DNA of 64,000 bases from CAWBJO01 sp963789175 (GCA_963789175.1 CAWBJO010000001.1:62001-126000); one strand, 5' to 3'; counted from the stretch's first letter, positions 45,528 through 54,044 are shown. The notes: a model not told the origin generated them from the letters alone. Translations and numbers: made by a program.

Positions 45528-46302
45528 GGGAGCGGCAGGCTGGGATGCCGTCGTGCTCGCCGCGGGGCGAGGACCCGACGATCCCATGGCCCGCGCCTAC
45601 GGCGTGACGCACAAGTGCCTGCTGCCGGTCGGCGGACGGCCGATGCTGGCCCGCGTCGTCGACACGCTCACGGAGAGCGGCTTCGACCGCATCGTCGTGT
45701 CGATCGAAAGCCGGGCTTTGATCGACGAGGCGCTCGGCGCCGCGGCCGGGACGGTAGAACATGCGCCGGCCCGCGAAACGGCGTCGGCATCGACACTGGC
45801 GGCACTCCAATCGCCGGCCGCCTTCCGGCGGACGCTGGTGACCACGGGCGACCATCCGCTGCTCACGCCGGAGATGCTTTTGCACTTCATCGAAGCATCG
45901 GTCCGTACCGGGGCCGACCTCAATGTCGGGCTCGCTCCGGCAGGAACGATCATGGCCGCCTACCCGGACGCGAAACGCACCTTCCTCGCCTTTGCCGGCG
46001 AGCGCGTGTCGGGCTGCAATCTCTTCGCGCTCCACAACAGCAATGCGCTCAAGGCGATCGAGCACTGGCGCTACGTGGAGCGCAACCGCAAGCGCCCGTG
46101 GCGACTCGTGTGGTCGTTCGGTATCGTTCCGCTCGCCGCCTACTTCGTCGGGCGCCTGTCGCTCGAGGCCGCCTTCCGGGCCGCCTCGCGGCGACTGGGA
46201 ATCGATGTCAAGCCGGTGCTCATGCCCTATGCGGACGCTGCCGTCGACGTCGACAAGCCGGAGGACCTCGAGCTTGCCGAAAAGATCCTCAGATCACGGT
46301 AG
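45520..46302 (+). CDS. MobA-like NTP transferase
   Basis: 260-aa Rossmann-like nucleotidyltransferase. The opening AVVLAAGRGPDDPMARAYG and HKCLLPVGGRPML give the NTP-binding loop and Lys; TTGDHPLLTP is the acidic metal site. It begins at TTG 45520, overlapping the acyltransferase by eight bases, because the nucleotide-binding strand starts only ten residues in. Near the C-terminus a conserved-looking DVDKPEDLELAEK resembles other sugar- or polyol-phosphate nucleotidyltransferases. It probably activates a lipid headgroup as an NDP derivative; the substrate is unknown. Confidence 0.75.
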   Translation: MPEGAAGWDAVVLAAGRGPDDPMARAYGVTHKCLLPVGGRPMLARVVDTLTESGFDRIVVSIESRALIDEALGAAAGTVEHAPARETASASTLAALQSPAAFRRTLVTTGDHPLLTPEMLLHFIEASVRTGADLNVGLAPAGTIMAAYPDAKRTFLAFAGERVSGCNLFALHNSNALKAIEHWRYVERNRKRPWRLVWSFGIVPLAAYFVGRLSLEAAFRAASRRLGIDVKPVLMPYADAAVDVDKPEDLELAEKILRSR

Positions 46303-46305
46303 ACG

Positions 46306-47034
46306 CTACCAGCCGGCCACCATGTGGCGGGCGTTCTGCAGGTCGACGGGAAAGTCGACCTCGCACCATTGATGATGACTGACGTCGCAGACGCCAACGT
46401 CGATCAGCTTCGCCAGCTGACCGACGGCGTACGGAAACCACTGCTTCAGGCCGTGGGGCTCCTGCATCGTCTCGTCGAGCACGTCACGGTAGCGGCGCAC
46501 GGCGTCGCCCCGGAACACGTAGAAGCCGATCGCTTCGGCATCCACAGATTCGAGCGGCAGTGTCTTGCCGATCTCGGTCAGCCGCACGCCGTCGAGCATG
46601 ATCTTCATGTCGTCGGCGTCGTAGCGGGCCTTACGGCTGATCGCCACGGTAGCCGCCGGCCCGGCATGGGCGAGAATGGTCTCGACGAGATCGCCGCGGA
46701 ACACGTTGTCGCCGTTCACCTGGATGAAGTCGCCCGTCATCTCGGCGCGCGCCATCCAGCAGCTCGCCAGATTGTCGGCAACGAGATAGAAGGGATTGTA
46801 GACGGTGCGGATGGCGATGCCGCGCTCGTCGGCCACCGATTGCAGCACCTTGTCCATGCGGGCGGCGCCATATCCCGTGACGACGACGAATTCGCGAATG
46901 CCGGCCTGCGCCAGGGCGTGGATCTGCCGCTGCACGAGCGGCAGGCCGCCAACGTCGAGAAGCGCCTTCGGCACGTCCGCAGTGAGCGGCAGGAGCCGCT
47001 TGCCCTGACCGGCGCCGAGTATGATCGCTTTCAC
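46306..47034 (-). CDS. Nucleotidyltransferase (sugar or choline-phosphate cytidylyltransferase-like)
   Basis: 242-aa protein from GTG 47034. Signature KAIILGAGQGKRL and PKALLDVGGLPLV is that of LicC/RfbA-type transferases; QVNGDNVFRGD is the metal site. It ends WCEVDFPVDLQNARHMV, typical of LicC-like enzymes that make CDP-alcohols. It is on the opposite strand to its neighbours, with its stop three bases from that of the upstream transferase. It could supply the CDP-activated headgroup for the CDP-alcohol phosphotransferase at 50838. Confidence 0.8.
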   Translation of the reverse strand: MKAIILGAGQGKRLLPLTADVPKALLDVGGLPLVQRQIHALAQAGIREFVVVTGYGAARMDKVLQSVADERGIAIRTVYNPFYLVADNLASCWMARAEMTGDFIQVNGDNVFRGDLVETILAHAGPAATVAISRKARYDADDMKIMLDGVRLTEIGKTLPLESVDAEAIGFYVFRGDAVRRYRDVLDETMQEPHGLKQWFPYAVGQLAKLIDVGVCDVSHHQWCEVDFPVDLQNARHMVAGW

Positions 47035-47129
47035 GGAGCTTGAACCCTGCGGAGTGTTGCGCGTAAGAACGGGGTCTCCTTCGCACCCGATCGATGTGGG
47101 TGTCAACCTTCCCGGCGCCTGCAAGACTA

Positions 47130-48056
47130 ATGGCCAGAATTGCCCATGTCTCTGATCCGCATCTGGCGCCGCTGCCGCGACCCTCGGTGCCGGAACTCGC
47201 CGGAAAGCGGCTGTCGGGCTACCTGTCGTGGGTCGTGAAACGCCGGAACATCCATCTGCGCTCGGTCCTCGACCTCATCGTCGCCGACGTCAAGCGGGCG
47301 CAACCCGATCACGTGGCGCTGACCGGCGACCTCATCAACATCTCGCTCAAGGCCGAGTACGAACAGGCGCGCGCCTGGCTCGACCGGTTCGGAAGCCCGG
47401 ACTGGATCACGGTGGCTCCCGGCAATCACGATGCCTACATTTCCATGGCCTGGGAACGGGGGCTGGGCCTGTGGGCGGACTACTTCGCAAGCGAGCCGCA
47501 GGGGCACGATGCCGGCGATTCGCTGGCGAGCTATTTCCCGCTGGTGCGATTCCGCAAGACGATCGCCGTCGTCGCGATCTCAACGGCGGTACCCACGGCG
47601 GTCGGGGTGGCGACCGGCCTTCTCGGCCCGGAGCAGTTGGAGCGGTTAGAGAACGTGCTCGCCGACCTAAGGCAACGGGGCTTCTATCGGCTCCTGCTCA
47701 TCCATCATCCTCCGCTCAGACGGCTCGCCCCGGCGCGCAAGGAGCTCCTCGACGGCGACCGGCTGCGAACCGTGCTCGAGGCCGAGGGCTGCGAACTGGT
47801 GATCTACGGCCACAATCACCTGCACCAGAGAGCGGAGATCGCCTCGGCACACGGTCCAGTCCACATGATCGGGCTACCCTCAGCATCCCAGATCGAACAT
47901 CACGGCTGCACCGCCGCCTGGAATCTCTACGACATAAGGCGCCAGGCGGGAGCGTGGACAACGGACGTCACGACGCGCAGCTTCGATCCAAAAAGCCGCA
48001 GCATCGTCACCTCGGCCCAGTTCCAGCTCGTCCACAGCCAGGAGGATCAAGCATGA
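47130..48056 (+). CDS. Calcineurin-like metallophosphoesterase
   Basis: 308-aa cytosolic phosphoesterase. The dimetal motifs are complete: SDPHLA (D-x-H), GDLIN, GNHDAY, LIHHPP and YGHNHLHQ. Relatives include cAMP phosphodiesterase CpdA and UDP-diacylglucosamine hydrolases. ATG 47130 (MARIAHVSD) fits the family. It overlaps the HIT gene by four bases and lies inside the sphingolipid region, so it may dephosphorylate or hydrolyse a pathway intermediate. Confidence 0.87.
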   Translation: MARIAHVSDPHLAPLPRPSVPELAGKRLSGYLSWVVKRRNIHLRSVLDLIVADVKRAQPDHVALTGDLINISLKAEYEQARAWLDRFGSPDWITVAPGNHDAYISMAWERGLGLWADYFASEPQGHDAGDSLASYFPLVRFRKTIAVVAISTAVPTAVGVATGLLGPEQLERLENVLADLRQRGFYRLLLIHHPPLRRLAPARKELLDGDRLRTVLEAEGCELVIYGHNHLHQRAEIASAHGPVHMIGLPSASQIEHHGCTAAWNLYDIRRQAGAWTTDVTTRSFDPKSRSIVTSAQFQLVHSQEDQA

Positions 48057-48502
48057 TCCACGCGACGATGACGAAATTCGGCTATCCGGAGACGGTCATC
48101 GCGGAGTATCCGCTATGGTGCGTCCTGCTGAGGCCGGCCCAGGCGACCCTCGGCGCGCTGGTCCTCGTCTCCAGGAGCGATGCGCAGGCCTTCGCGGAAC
48201 TCGACGCAGCCGCCTTCCTCGAGCTCGGACGCGTCGTCCGCGACGCCGAAACAGCGTTGAAATCGTTCCGCCGCTACGAGCGCATCAACTATCTCATGCT
48301 CATGATGGTCGATCCGCACGTCCATTTCCACGTCCTGCCGCGCTACTCGGCCAATCAAACCTTCGAGGACGTCACGTTCACCGATGCAGGATGGCCGGGC
48401 GTCCCCGAACTCCAGCAATCGCCCAAGTTGTCGCAGCAGGTGTTCGCGGCGCTGCTCGGCGCCTTAAAATCGAGTTGGCCGAAGGGCGAGAAATCCCTAT
48501 AA
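48053..48502 (+). CDS. HIT-family nucleotide hydrolase/transferase-like protein
   Basis: 149-aa protein with the histidine triad DPHVHFHVLPRY. HIT enzymes cleave alpha-phosphates of nucleotides through a phospho-His intermediate. Coupled to the metallophosphoesterase (ATGA) and eight bases before lptF-like. A role in turning over CDP- or other nucleotide-linked headgroups is plausible from context only. Confidence 0.85.
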   Translation: MIHATMTKFGYPETVIAEYPLWCVLLRPAQATLGALVLVSRSDAQAFAELDAAAFLELGRVVRDAETALKSFRRYERINYLMLMMVDPHVHFHVLPRYSANQTFEDVTFTDAGWPGVPELQQSPKLSQQVFAALLGALKSSWPKGEKSL

Positions 48503-48509
48503 CGCCGCC

Positions 48510-49721
48510 ATGGCCGTGGTGGACCGCTATATCCTGAAACAGATCGCCAAGCCCATCCTTACGGCGATCGCCATAGGCCTGCTCGTCCTCCTCGCCGAAC
48601 GCATGGTGCGGCTGCTCGACATCACGCTCGGCAAGCGAAACTCGTTCGGCGTCGTATTCGAGCTTCTCACCTATCTCCTGCCCCACTATCTGGGCCTCGC
48701 CATTCCCGTGGCGCTGTTCCTGGGACTGCTGTTCGGCTTCAACCGGCTGTCGCGCGACAGCGAGATCGACGCCTTCTTGGCGTCGGGGATCGGCCTGCAC
48801 CGGCTGGTGCGGCCGGTGATCATGCTATCGATCGTGCTCGCCTGCGTGTCGCTGTTGATCTTCGGCTGGCTGCAGCCCTATGCGAGATCCGCCTATCGCA
48901 ACGTCCTGTTCACCGTGAAGAACGTCGAGGTGTTCTATCTCGCCGAGGAAGGCGTCTTCATGCAGGCGGGATCGCGCACTTTCATCCTCGACAGCCTGTC
49001 GCGCGCCGACGGCAGCTTCCAGAAGATATTTCTGTTCGACAACCGCGGTGCGAAGGGCAGCGAGACGATCACGGCGGCGAGCGGCCGCCTGGTGCCCGAC
49101 CCGACCGGGCAGCGCCCCCTCCTGAAGCTCGACAAGGGCCACCGCCTCGACGTTCCGGCCGATCCGAACTTCGCCGCGCCAGGGCCGCCGCCGTCGGCCG
49201 TGGTCGGCGAATTCGCCTTCGCCGATACGCCGCTCGGAAAGCTCAGCGAAAGGCTGATGCGCAAGCGGGGCATCGACGAGCGGGAGCTCACCCTTCCCGA
49301 GCTCTTCGGGCCGCGCACCAATTTGCCCGAAGGGGTGACCGCCAACAGCATGGATGCCGAGCTCAACGGCCGGCTGGTCAACATCGCCGGCATGCTGGTC
49401 CTGCCCATCCTCGCGCTCCCCTTCGCCATCGGCCGGCGCCGGCACATGCGCGCCTACCGGTTCGGCGTGGCCGTCGCCATCCTCATCGGCTACCACGAGG
49501 TCATCCAGCAGGGCACGCTCATCACCCAGAACGCCGGCACGACACCGCTCCTGACCATCTGGCTGCCCTTCGCGGCGCTGTGCTTCTTCGCGGCGTGGCG
49601 GTTCTGGATCATCTGCTTCTCGGTGCGGGCCGATCGGCTCGATCCGTTCTTCGACCGGCTGGCCGTGTTCATCCGATCCGTCCGGCGCCGCGTGCTGCCG
49701 CAGCTCGAGGGGCGGCCATGA
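48510..49721 (+). CDS. LptF-like permease (YjgP/YjgQ family)
   Basis: 403-aa inner-membrane protein with three N-terminal helices, a periplasmic beta-jellyroll domain (about residues 130-280) and three C-terminal helices, the LptF/LptG plan. It begins VDRYILKQIAKPILTAIAIG; FLGLLFGFNRLSRDSEIDAF is the conserved coupling-helix region that contacts the LptB ATPase. In most alphaproteobacteria lptFG sit next to lptD; here no lptD, lptA or lptC is adjacent and the pair lies inside the sphingolipid locus. It may be canonical LptF or a sphingolipid-specific paralogue. Confidence 0.9.
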   Translation: MAVVDRYILKQIAKPILTAIAIGLLVLLAERMVRLLDITLGKRNSFGVVFELLTYLLPHYLGLAIPVALFLGLLFGFNRLSRDSEIDAFLASGIGLHRLVRPVIMLSIVLACVSLLIFGWLQPYARSAYRNVLFTVKNVEVFYLAEEGVFMQAGSRTFILDSLSRADGSFQKIFLFDNRGAKGSETITAASGRLVPDPTGQRPLLKLDKGHRLDVPADPNFAAPGPPPSAVVGEFAFADTPLGKLSERLMRKRGIDERELTLPELFGPRTNLPEGVTANSMDAELNGRLVNIAGMLVLPILALPFAIGRRRHMRAYRFGVAVAILIGYHEVIQQGTLITQNAGTTPLLTIWLPFAALCFFAAWRFWIICFSVRADRLDPFFDRLAVFIRSVRRRVLPQLEGRP

Positions 49722-50791
49722 GGGTCATCGGCTGGATGATCACGCGCATGATCCTGGCGCGCTTCTTCCTCATCCTGTGCGGCCTTTCCATTTTCGTCGT
49801 GACGCTCGATGTCGTGGCGTTCGCCAAGGACATCCTGGCGCTCAAGGACAACAACATCAGCGCCGTCTTCACATATTTCCTGCTCAAGCTGCCGATCTCG
49901 CTCTCCACCTTCCTGTCGATCAGCGCGCTGCTCGCTATCCTGCTCACTCTCAGCGAGCTCAGCTTCCGCAACGAGCTGCCGGCTATATGGGGAGCCGGCA
50001 TATCGCCGTGGCGGCTCATCATCGCGCTGGCGCCGCTCGGCATCTTTCTCGGCGGCATCAATTTCCTCATCAACGATCAGGCGATCCCGCGCGTCGCCCC
50101 CGTGCTTCACGAATGGGGAATCGGCGACTACAGCGAAAAGCGCCTTGAACTCGAGGAGCGCGACCCGCTGTGGATGCGGGCCGGCAACGACATCATCCGC
50201 GCCGCCGGCGCCAATTCGACGTCGACGTCGCTCAACGACGTCATCATCTTCCGCCGCGACCCGAGCGGCATCCTCATCGAGCAGATCTTCGCCCGGCGCG
50301 CCGATCGCGTGCGCGGCCGCTGGGAACTCTCCGACGCGATCGTGTATTACCGGTCCAACCTGCCGCCCGACAAAGTCGCGAAGCTCATCTACAGCGGATC
50401 GATGAAGCCCGCCGCGGCGGGGTCGCGGTCGGGGGATCCGGAGGAAATGTCGGCGGCGGACCTGCGGTATTTCATCGCCAACAAGGGGTTCGGCATAAGG
50501 CCGCCCTATGTTTACGAAACCTGGTGGAACAAGAGGCTAACCCTGTTCTTCTCCGCCTTCGCCATGCTCGCCCTGTGCGTGCCGCTGGCAAGCCGGTTCC
50601 GGCGCGGCGGCGGAATCGGCATTTTCTTTGCCGTAGGGGTCGGAATCGGGTTCGTCTACTTCGTGCTCGACGGCGTCTCGTTAACCTTAGGGGAGATCGG
50701 CCTAGTCCCGGCCTGGCTGGCGGCCTGGGCGCCGTTAGTTGCATTTTCAGCACTCGGCGCGACCTTGGTGTTCCGAGCCGAGGAACTTTGA
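49718..50791 (+). CDS. LptG-like permease (YjgP/YjgQ family)
   Basis: 357-aa partner of the preceding LptF-like protein, with which it overlaps by four bases. Same architecture: three helices, periplasmic domain (about residues 100-270), three helices. The coupling region is LTLSELSFRNELPAIWGAGI, with the Glu expected for LptB contact. Together the two would form the permease of a lipid-extracting ABC complex needing an LptB-type ATPase from elsewhere. Forty-six bases before the CDP-alcohol phosphotransferase gene. Confidence 0.9.
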   Translation: MRVIGWMITRMILARFFLILCGLSIFVVTLDVVAFAKDILALKDNNISAVFTYFLLKLPISLSTFLSISALLAILLTLSELSFRNELPAIWGAGISPWRLIIALAPLGIFLGGINFLINDQAIPRVAPVLHEWGIGDYSEKRLELEERDPLWMRAGNDIIRAAGANSTSTSLNDVIIFRRDPSGILIEQIFARRADRVRGRWELSDAIVYYRSNLPPDKVAKLIYSGSMKPAAAGSRSGDPEEMSAADLRYFIANKGFGIRPPYVYETWWNKRLTLFFSAFAMLALCVPLASRFRRGGGIGIFFAVGVGIGFVYFVLDGVSLTLGEIGLVPAWLAAWAPLVAFSALGATLVFRAEEL

Positions 50792-50837
50792 GTTTCGACT
50801 CGTTGTGTCGAAGCGATTTCCGAACTATTCCTGAGCC

Positions 50838-52190
50838 ATGGCGAAGCAGGAAGACGACATCGACATAGCTCCGGCGCCCGGCAAGCCCAGGCCGAAGCCG
50901 GTCCGCAAACGGACCGAGCGCGCCGTCCTGCCGGCTGCCAACGTCGTTTCGACCGTCGCGCCCCTGGCGCCGCCGCCCTCGCCATCGGCCACAGCCAAGC
51001 TTTCCGACACGGGCAAGTCGCCCGAGACGGCATCCGAGCACGAGCCGGCACTTTGCGTGGTCGGTCGGACGCCGGCGCGCATCTGGTCGCACACACCGGC
51101 CGAACGCCTGCGTATCCAGTTTCGCCGCGCCGGAATCAGCAAGGTGGTCGATGCGCAGCAGGCACACAGCCATCCCGGTCCTGTCATCGCCGTCCGGGGA
51201 GACGCCGTGCTGGACCAGCCTCTCGTTCCCATCCTGGCACGCTCGCCCAACCTCCTCCTGATCGGCGAGGACAGCTCGGGAGAGCTCGCGGTGGCGACGC
51301 ACGTACCCGGCCACAGCTTCGCGCTGGCGCGAGAGGTGCTGGAAGCCGGCGAGCCGCCGCCGGAGGAAATCGGGCTCGCGCCGTGCCGCCCGGCCGAGCT
51401 CGGCGCCTCCTTCTGGCAGGGTCTGCGCAAGCGCGAGGTGCCGTTCGCCTTCGCGATCGACGAACGCAACCGCAGCAGCGTCGAATGGCGGATGTTCATG
51501 GGAACCTACAAGGGCGCCACCGATATCGTGACGAAGCGCCTGTGGCCGGTTCCAGCCTTCTACGCGACGCGCCTGCTGGCACGGATCGGCGTGACGCCGA
51601 ATCTCGTCACGGCGGTCGGTGCGGTGCTGGTCGCCGTCGCGTTCATGCTTTTCCTCAATGGCGAGTACGGGTGGGGCCTGATCGCCGCGTGGCTCATGAC
51701 CTTCCTCGACACGGTCGATGGAAAGCTGGCGCGCACGACCCTCACCTCGTCGAAATGGGGCGACATCTTCGATCACGGCATCGACCTCGTCCATCCGCCG
51801 TTCTGGTATGCGGCCTGGGCGATGGGCCTCGCGACGCAAGGTTTCGCGTGGCCGGCCGCCTTCCAGTGGAGCGTCGTCGCCGTCATCCTGGGCGGTTACG
51901 TCATGCAGCGGCTCATCGAAGGCATCGCCATCAAGTGGTTGGGAATGGAGATCCACATCTGGAGGCCGATCGACACGTATTTCCGGGAGATCACGGCGCG
52001 ACGGAATCCGAACCTCGTCCTCCTCACCATCTCCGCCGTCGCCGGTCGGCCGGACGTCGGCCTGATCGCGGTCGCGGTGTGGACCAGCATCAGCCTCGTG
52101 CTCCATACCTTCCAGCTCTTCCATGCGTTCGCCGCCAAGAACCGATACGGGCGCATCACTTCCTGGATGAGCGAGCCGCCGCGGCAATGA
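50838..52190 (+). CDS. CDP-alcohol phosphotransferase with N-terminal extension
   Basis: 450-aa protein. Residues 1-65 are Pro/Ala-rich. Residues about 65-195 look like an alpha/beta domain recalling a nucleotidyltransferase without its glycine loop. The C-terminal membrane domain (about 225-440) carries the full CDP-alcohol motif DG-x2-AR-x8-G-x3-D-x3-D, starting DTVDGKLAR near residue 293. Such enzymes join an alcohol to a CDP-activated partner, releasing CMP. With the lipid kinase and Tam41-like genes directly coupled downstream, I infer it makes a ceramide (or diacylglycerol) phospho-headgroup lipid. Confidence 0.88.
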   Translation: MAKQEDDIDIAPAPGKPRPKPVRKRTERAVLPAANVVSTVAPLAPPPSPSATAKLSDTGKSPETASEHEPALCVVGRTPARIWSHTPAERLRIQFRRAGISKVVDAQQAHSHPGPVIAVRGDAVLDQPLVPILARSPNLLLIGEDSSGELAVATHVPGHSFALAREVLEAGEPPPEEIGLAPCRPAELGASFWQGLRKREVPFAFAIDERNRSSVEWRMFMGTYKGATDIVTKRLWPVPAFYATRLLARIGVTPNLVTAVGAVLVAVAFMLFLNGEYGWGLIAAWLMTFLDTVDGKLARTTLTSSKWGDIFDHGIDLVHPPFWYAAWAMGLATQGFAWPAAFQWSVVAVILGGYVMQRLIEGIAIKWLGMEIHIWRPIDTYFREITARRNPNLVLLTISAVAGRPDVGLIAVAVWTSISLVLHTFQLFHAFAAKNRYGRITSWMSEPPRQ

Positions 52191-53149
52191 CAATCGGGCT
52201 TATCGTCAATCCCCGCTCCGGCCGGCGCACCGGAAAGGGCGAGCGGTTGATGTCGCTTCTCAAGGACCGGGTGCGCTTTCCGATGGCGATGCTCGACGAC
52301 TTCGGAGGGCTCAGGAAGACGCTCGCCGATTTCGCGGCGCGGGGCGTCGACATCCTGACGATCAGCTCGGGCGACGGGACGATTCAGGCCATCCAGACCG
52401 AGCTCGCCGAGCGCAATCCGTTTGCGAAGATGCCCACCCTCATGCTGCTGCCGCACGGCACCGCGAACATGACGGCGGCCGATCTCGGCATGCGCACGCA
52501 CCGGCCGGCAGCGGTTGCCGCGCTCCTGTCGGACGAGGCGCGGCTCAAGGCGCTGCCCCGCCGCCAGCGGCCGACGCTCCGCGTGGTCAATCCGGCCGAC
52601 GGCCGCATCCGGCACGGGATGTTCGTGGGGGCGGGCGCCGTCTACACGGGAACGCGCTTCTGCCAGCAGGCCATCCATGCCACCGGCATCAAGGGCAACC
52701 CGGCCATCGCCGCGACGCTTGCGGTATGCATCGGCGGGGCGATCTTCAATCGCCGGGCGACGACCGAGGAAGAGAGAATCGCCCGGCCCTATCACATGCG
52801 GATGGCCTCGGAAGGTCGCGAGAAGGCCGCCGGCGGCTACCTCCTCACACTGGCCACCACCCTCAACAGGCTTGTCCTCGGCACGCGCCCGTTCTGGGGC
52901 GGCAAGACGGGCCCGATCCGGGCCACCGCCCTGCCCTTCCCGGTCGCCAACCTGGCGCGCTGGGTGTGGCCGGCGCTCTACGGGCCGGAAGACCGCGACA
53001 TGCCGCCGGGAGCGGTCAGCTTCTGCGTGAGAAGTCTCGAGATCTGGAGCTCGACGCCCTTCGTGATAGACGGCGAGTTCTTCGACTCGCCGCAGTCGGA
53101 GCCGCTCAGGATCGAAACCGGGCCGGAGTTCGAATATGTCTGCGGGTAG
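52187..53149 (+). CDS. Diacylglycerol kinase-family lipid kinase, candidate ceramide kinase
   Basis: 320-aa protein of the DAGK catalytic family. It opens IGLIVNPRSGRRTGKGERL, has the nucleotide motif SSGDGTIQ (about residues 60-67) and LLPHGTANMTA (GTxN). This family includes bacterial ceramide kinase CpgB of Caulobacter as well as diacylglycerol and sphingosine kinases. It overlaps the phosphotransferase by four bases and the Tam41-like gene by 14. Making ceramide-1-phosphate is inferred from context. Confidence 0.85.
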   Translation: MTIGLIVNPRSGRRTGKGERLMSLLKDRVRFPMAMLDDFGGLRKTLADFAARGVDILTISSGDGTIQAIQTELAERNPFAKMPTLMLLPHGTANMTAADLGMRTHRPAAVAALLSDEARLKALPRRQRPTLRVVNPADGRIRHGMFVGAGAVYTGTRFCQQAIHATGIKGNPAIAATLAVCIGGAIFNRRATTEEERIARPYHMRMASEGREKAAGGYLLTLATTLNRLVLGTRPFWGGKTGPIRATALPFPVANLARWVWPALYGPEDRDMPPGAVSFCVRSLEIWSSTPFVIDGEFFDSPQSEPLRIETGPEFEYVCG

Positions 53150-54044
53150 CACAAGAGGGGTGAGCGACGTCACCGACCTCATCGCCGCGGAGGCATGCAA
53201 GCCGGTGCCGGGCGACGTCAGGGCCGTCGCCGAGACCGTGCGCAGCCGCTTCGGGTCAAGCGTCGCCGCCATCCTCGCCTACGGGTCCTGCCTGCGCGAC
53301 GTAGCGACCGACGAATCGCTCATCGATCTCTACGTGCTGCTGCGCGACGAGCGGGCGATCAGTCCCAATCTCGTGTCGCGCCTGGCCTGCCTGCTGTTGC
53401 CGCCCAACGTGTACTACGCGGAATCGACGGTGGGCGGACGGACGCTCAGGACCAAGTATGCGGTGATGACGCTCGGCGGGTTCTCCGAGAGCATGCACCG
53501 CTCGTCGCTCACCCCCTATTTCTGGGCCCGCTTCGCGCAGCCCTGCCGCGTTCTCTATTCAGCCGACGAGGCATGCCGAAGCACGGTGTTCGAGGCGCTG
53601 GTCAATGCAGCGCGAACGATGTTCGCCCGCTGTCTCGATATCGCGCGGCCGGGCGACGATGTGCTGTCGCTGTTCGAGCGCGGTCTGAAAGCATCCTATG
53701 CGGCGGAGCTGCGCGCCGAACGTGCCGACCGGCCGCGTTCCATCATGCAGACGAACCGCGCCTACTACCAAGAGCTCGCCAACCGCATCCTCGGACCAGG
53801 GTTCCGCATCCAGAACGCCGGCCGCGGCGGCTGGGGCCTTCGCATCTTCATCGGCAAATGCCTGTCCATCACGCGGCTGCTCAAGGCCGGTTTCACCTTC
53901 GACGGCGGGGCCGATTACGTCGCCTGGAAGGTGGCGCGCCACTCGGGCGAGCTCATCACGCTGACGCCCTGGCAGCGCCGACATCCGATCCTTATGGCGA
54001 TCACGCTGCTGCCCAAGCTCCTGCGCAAGGGCGCGGTGCGCTAG
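53136..54044 (+). CDS. Tam41-like nucleotidyltransferase, candidate CTP:lipid-phosphate cytidylyltransferase
   Basis: 302-aa protein. The N-terminal half fits a Tam41/Mmp37-type nucleotidyltransferase: ILAYGSCLRD, then LIDLYVLLRD (Asp), then NVYYAEST followed by GGRTLRTKYAVMT, aligning by eye with the YGSG, LDFVF, GVYYN and GRLIKYGVI blocks of mitochondrial Tam41. A later GLKASYAAELRAE matches the GLSYSGDFRM block. Tam41 makes CDP-diacylglycerol from phosphatidic acid and CTP. Immediately after a lipid kinase, this one may make CDP-ceramide. Its stop shares CTAG with the convergent spt stop. Confidence 0.72.
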   Translation: MSAGSTRGVSDVTDLIAAEACKPVPGDVRAVAETVRSRFGSSVAAILAYGSCLRDVATDESLIDLYVLLRDERAISPNLVSRLACLLLPPNVYYAESTVGGRTLRTKYAVMTLGGFSESMHRSSLTPYFWARFAQPCRVLYSADEACRSTVFEALVNAARTMFARCLDIARPGDDVLSLFERGLKASYAAELRAERADRPRSIMQTNRAYYQELANRILGPGFRIQNAGRGGWGLRIFIGKCLSITRLLKAGFTFDGGADYVAWKVARHSGELITLTPWQRRHPILMAITLLPKLLRKGAVR

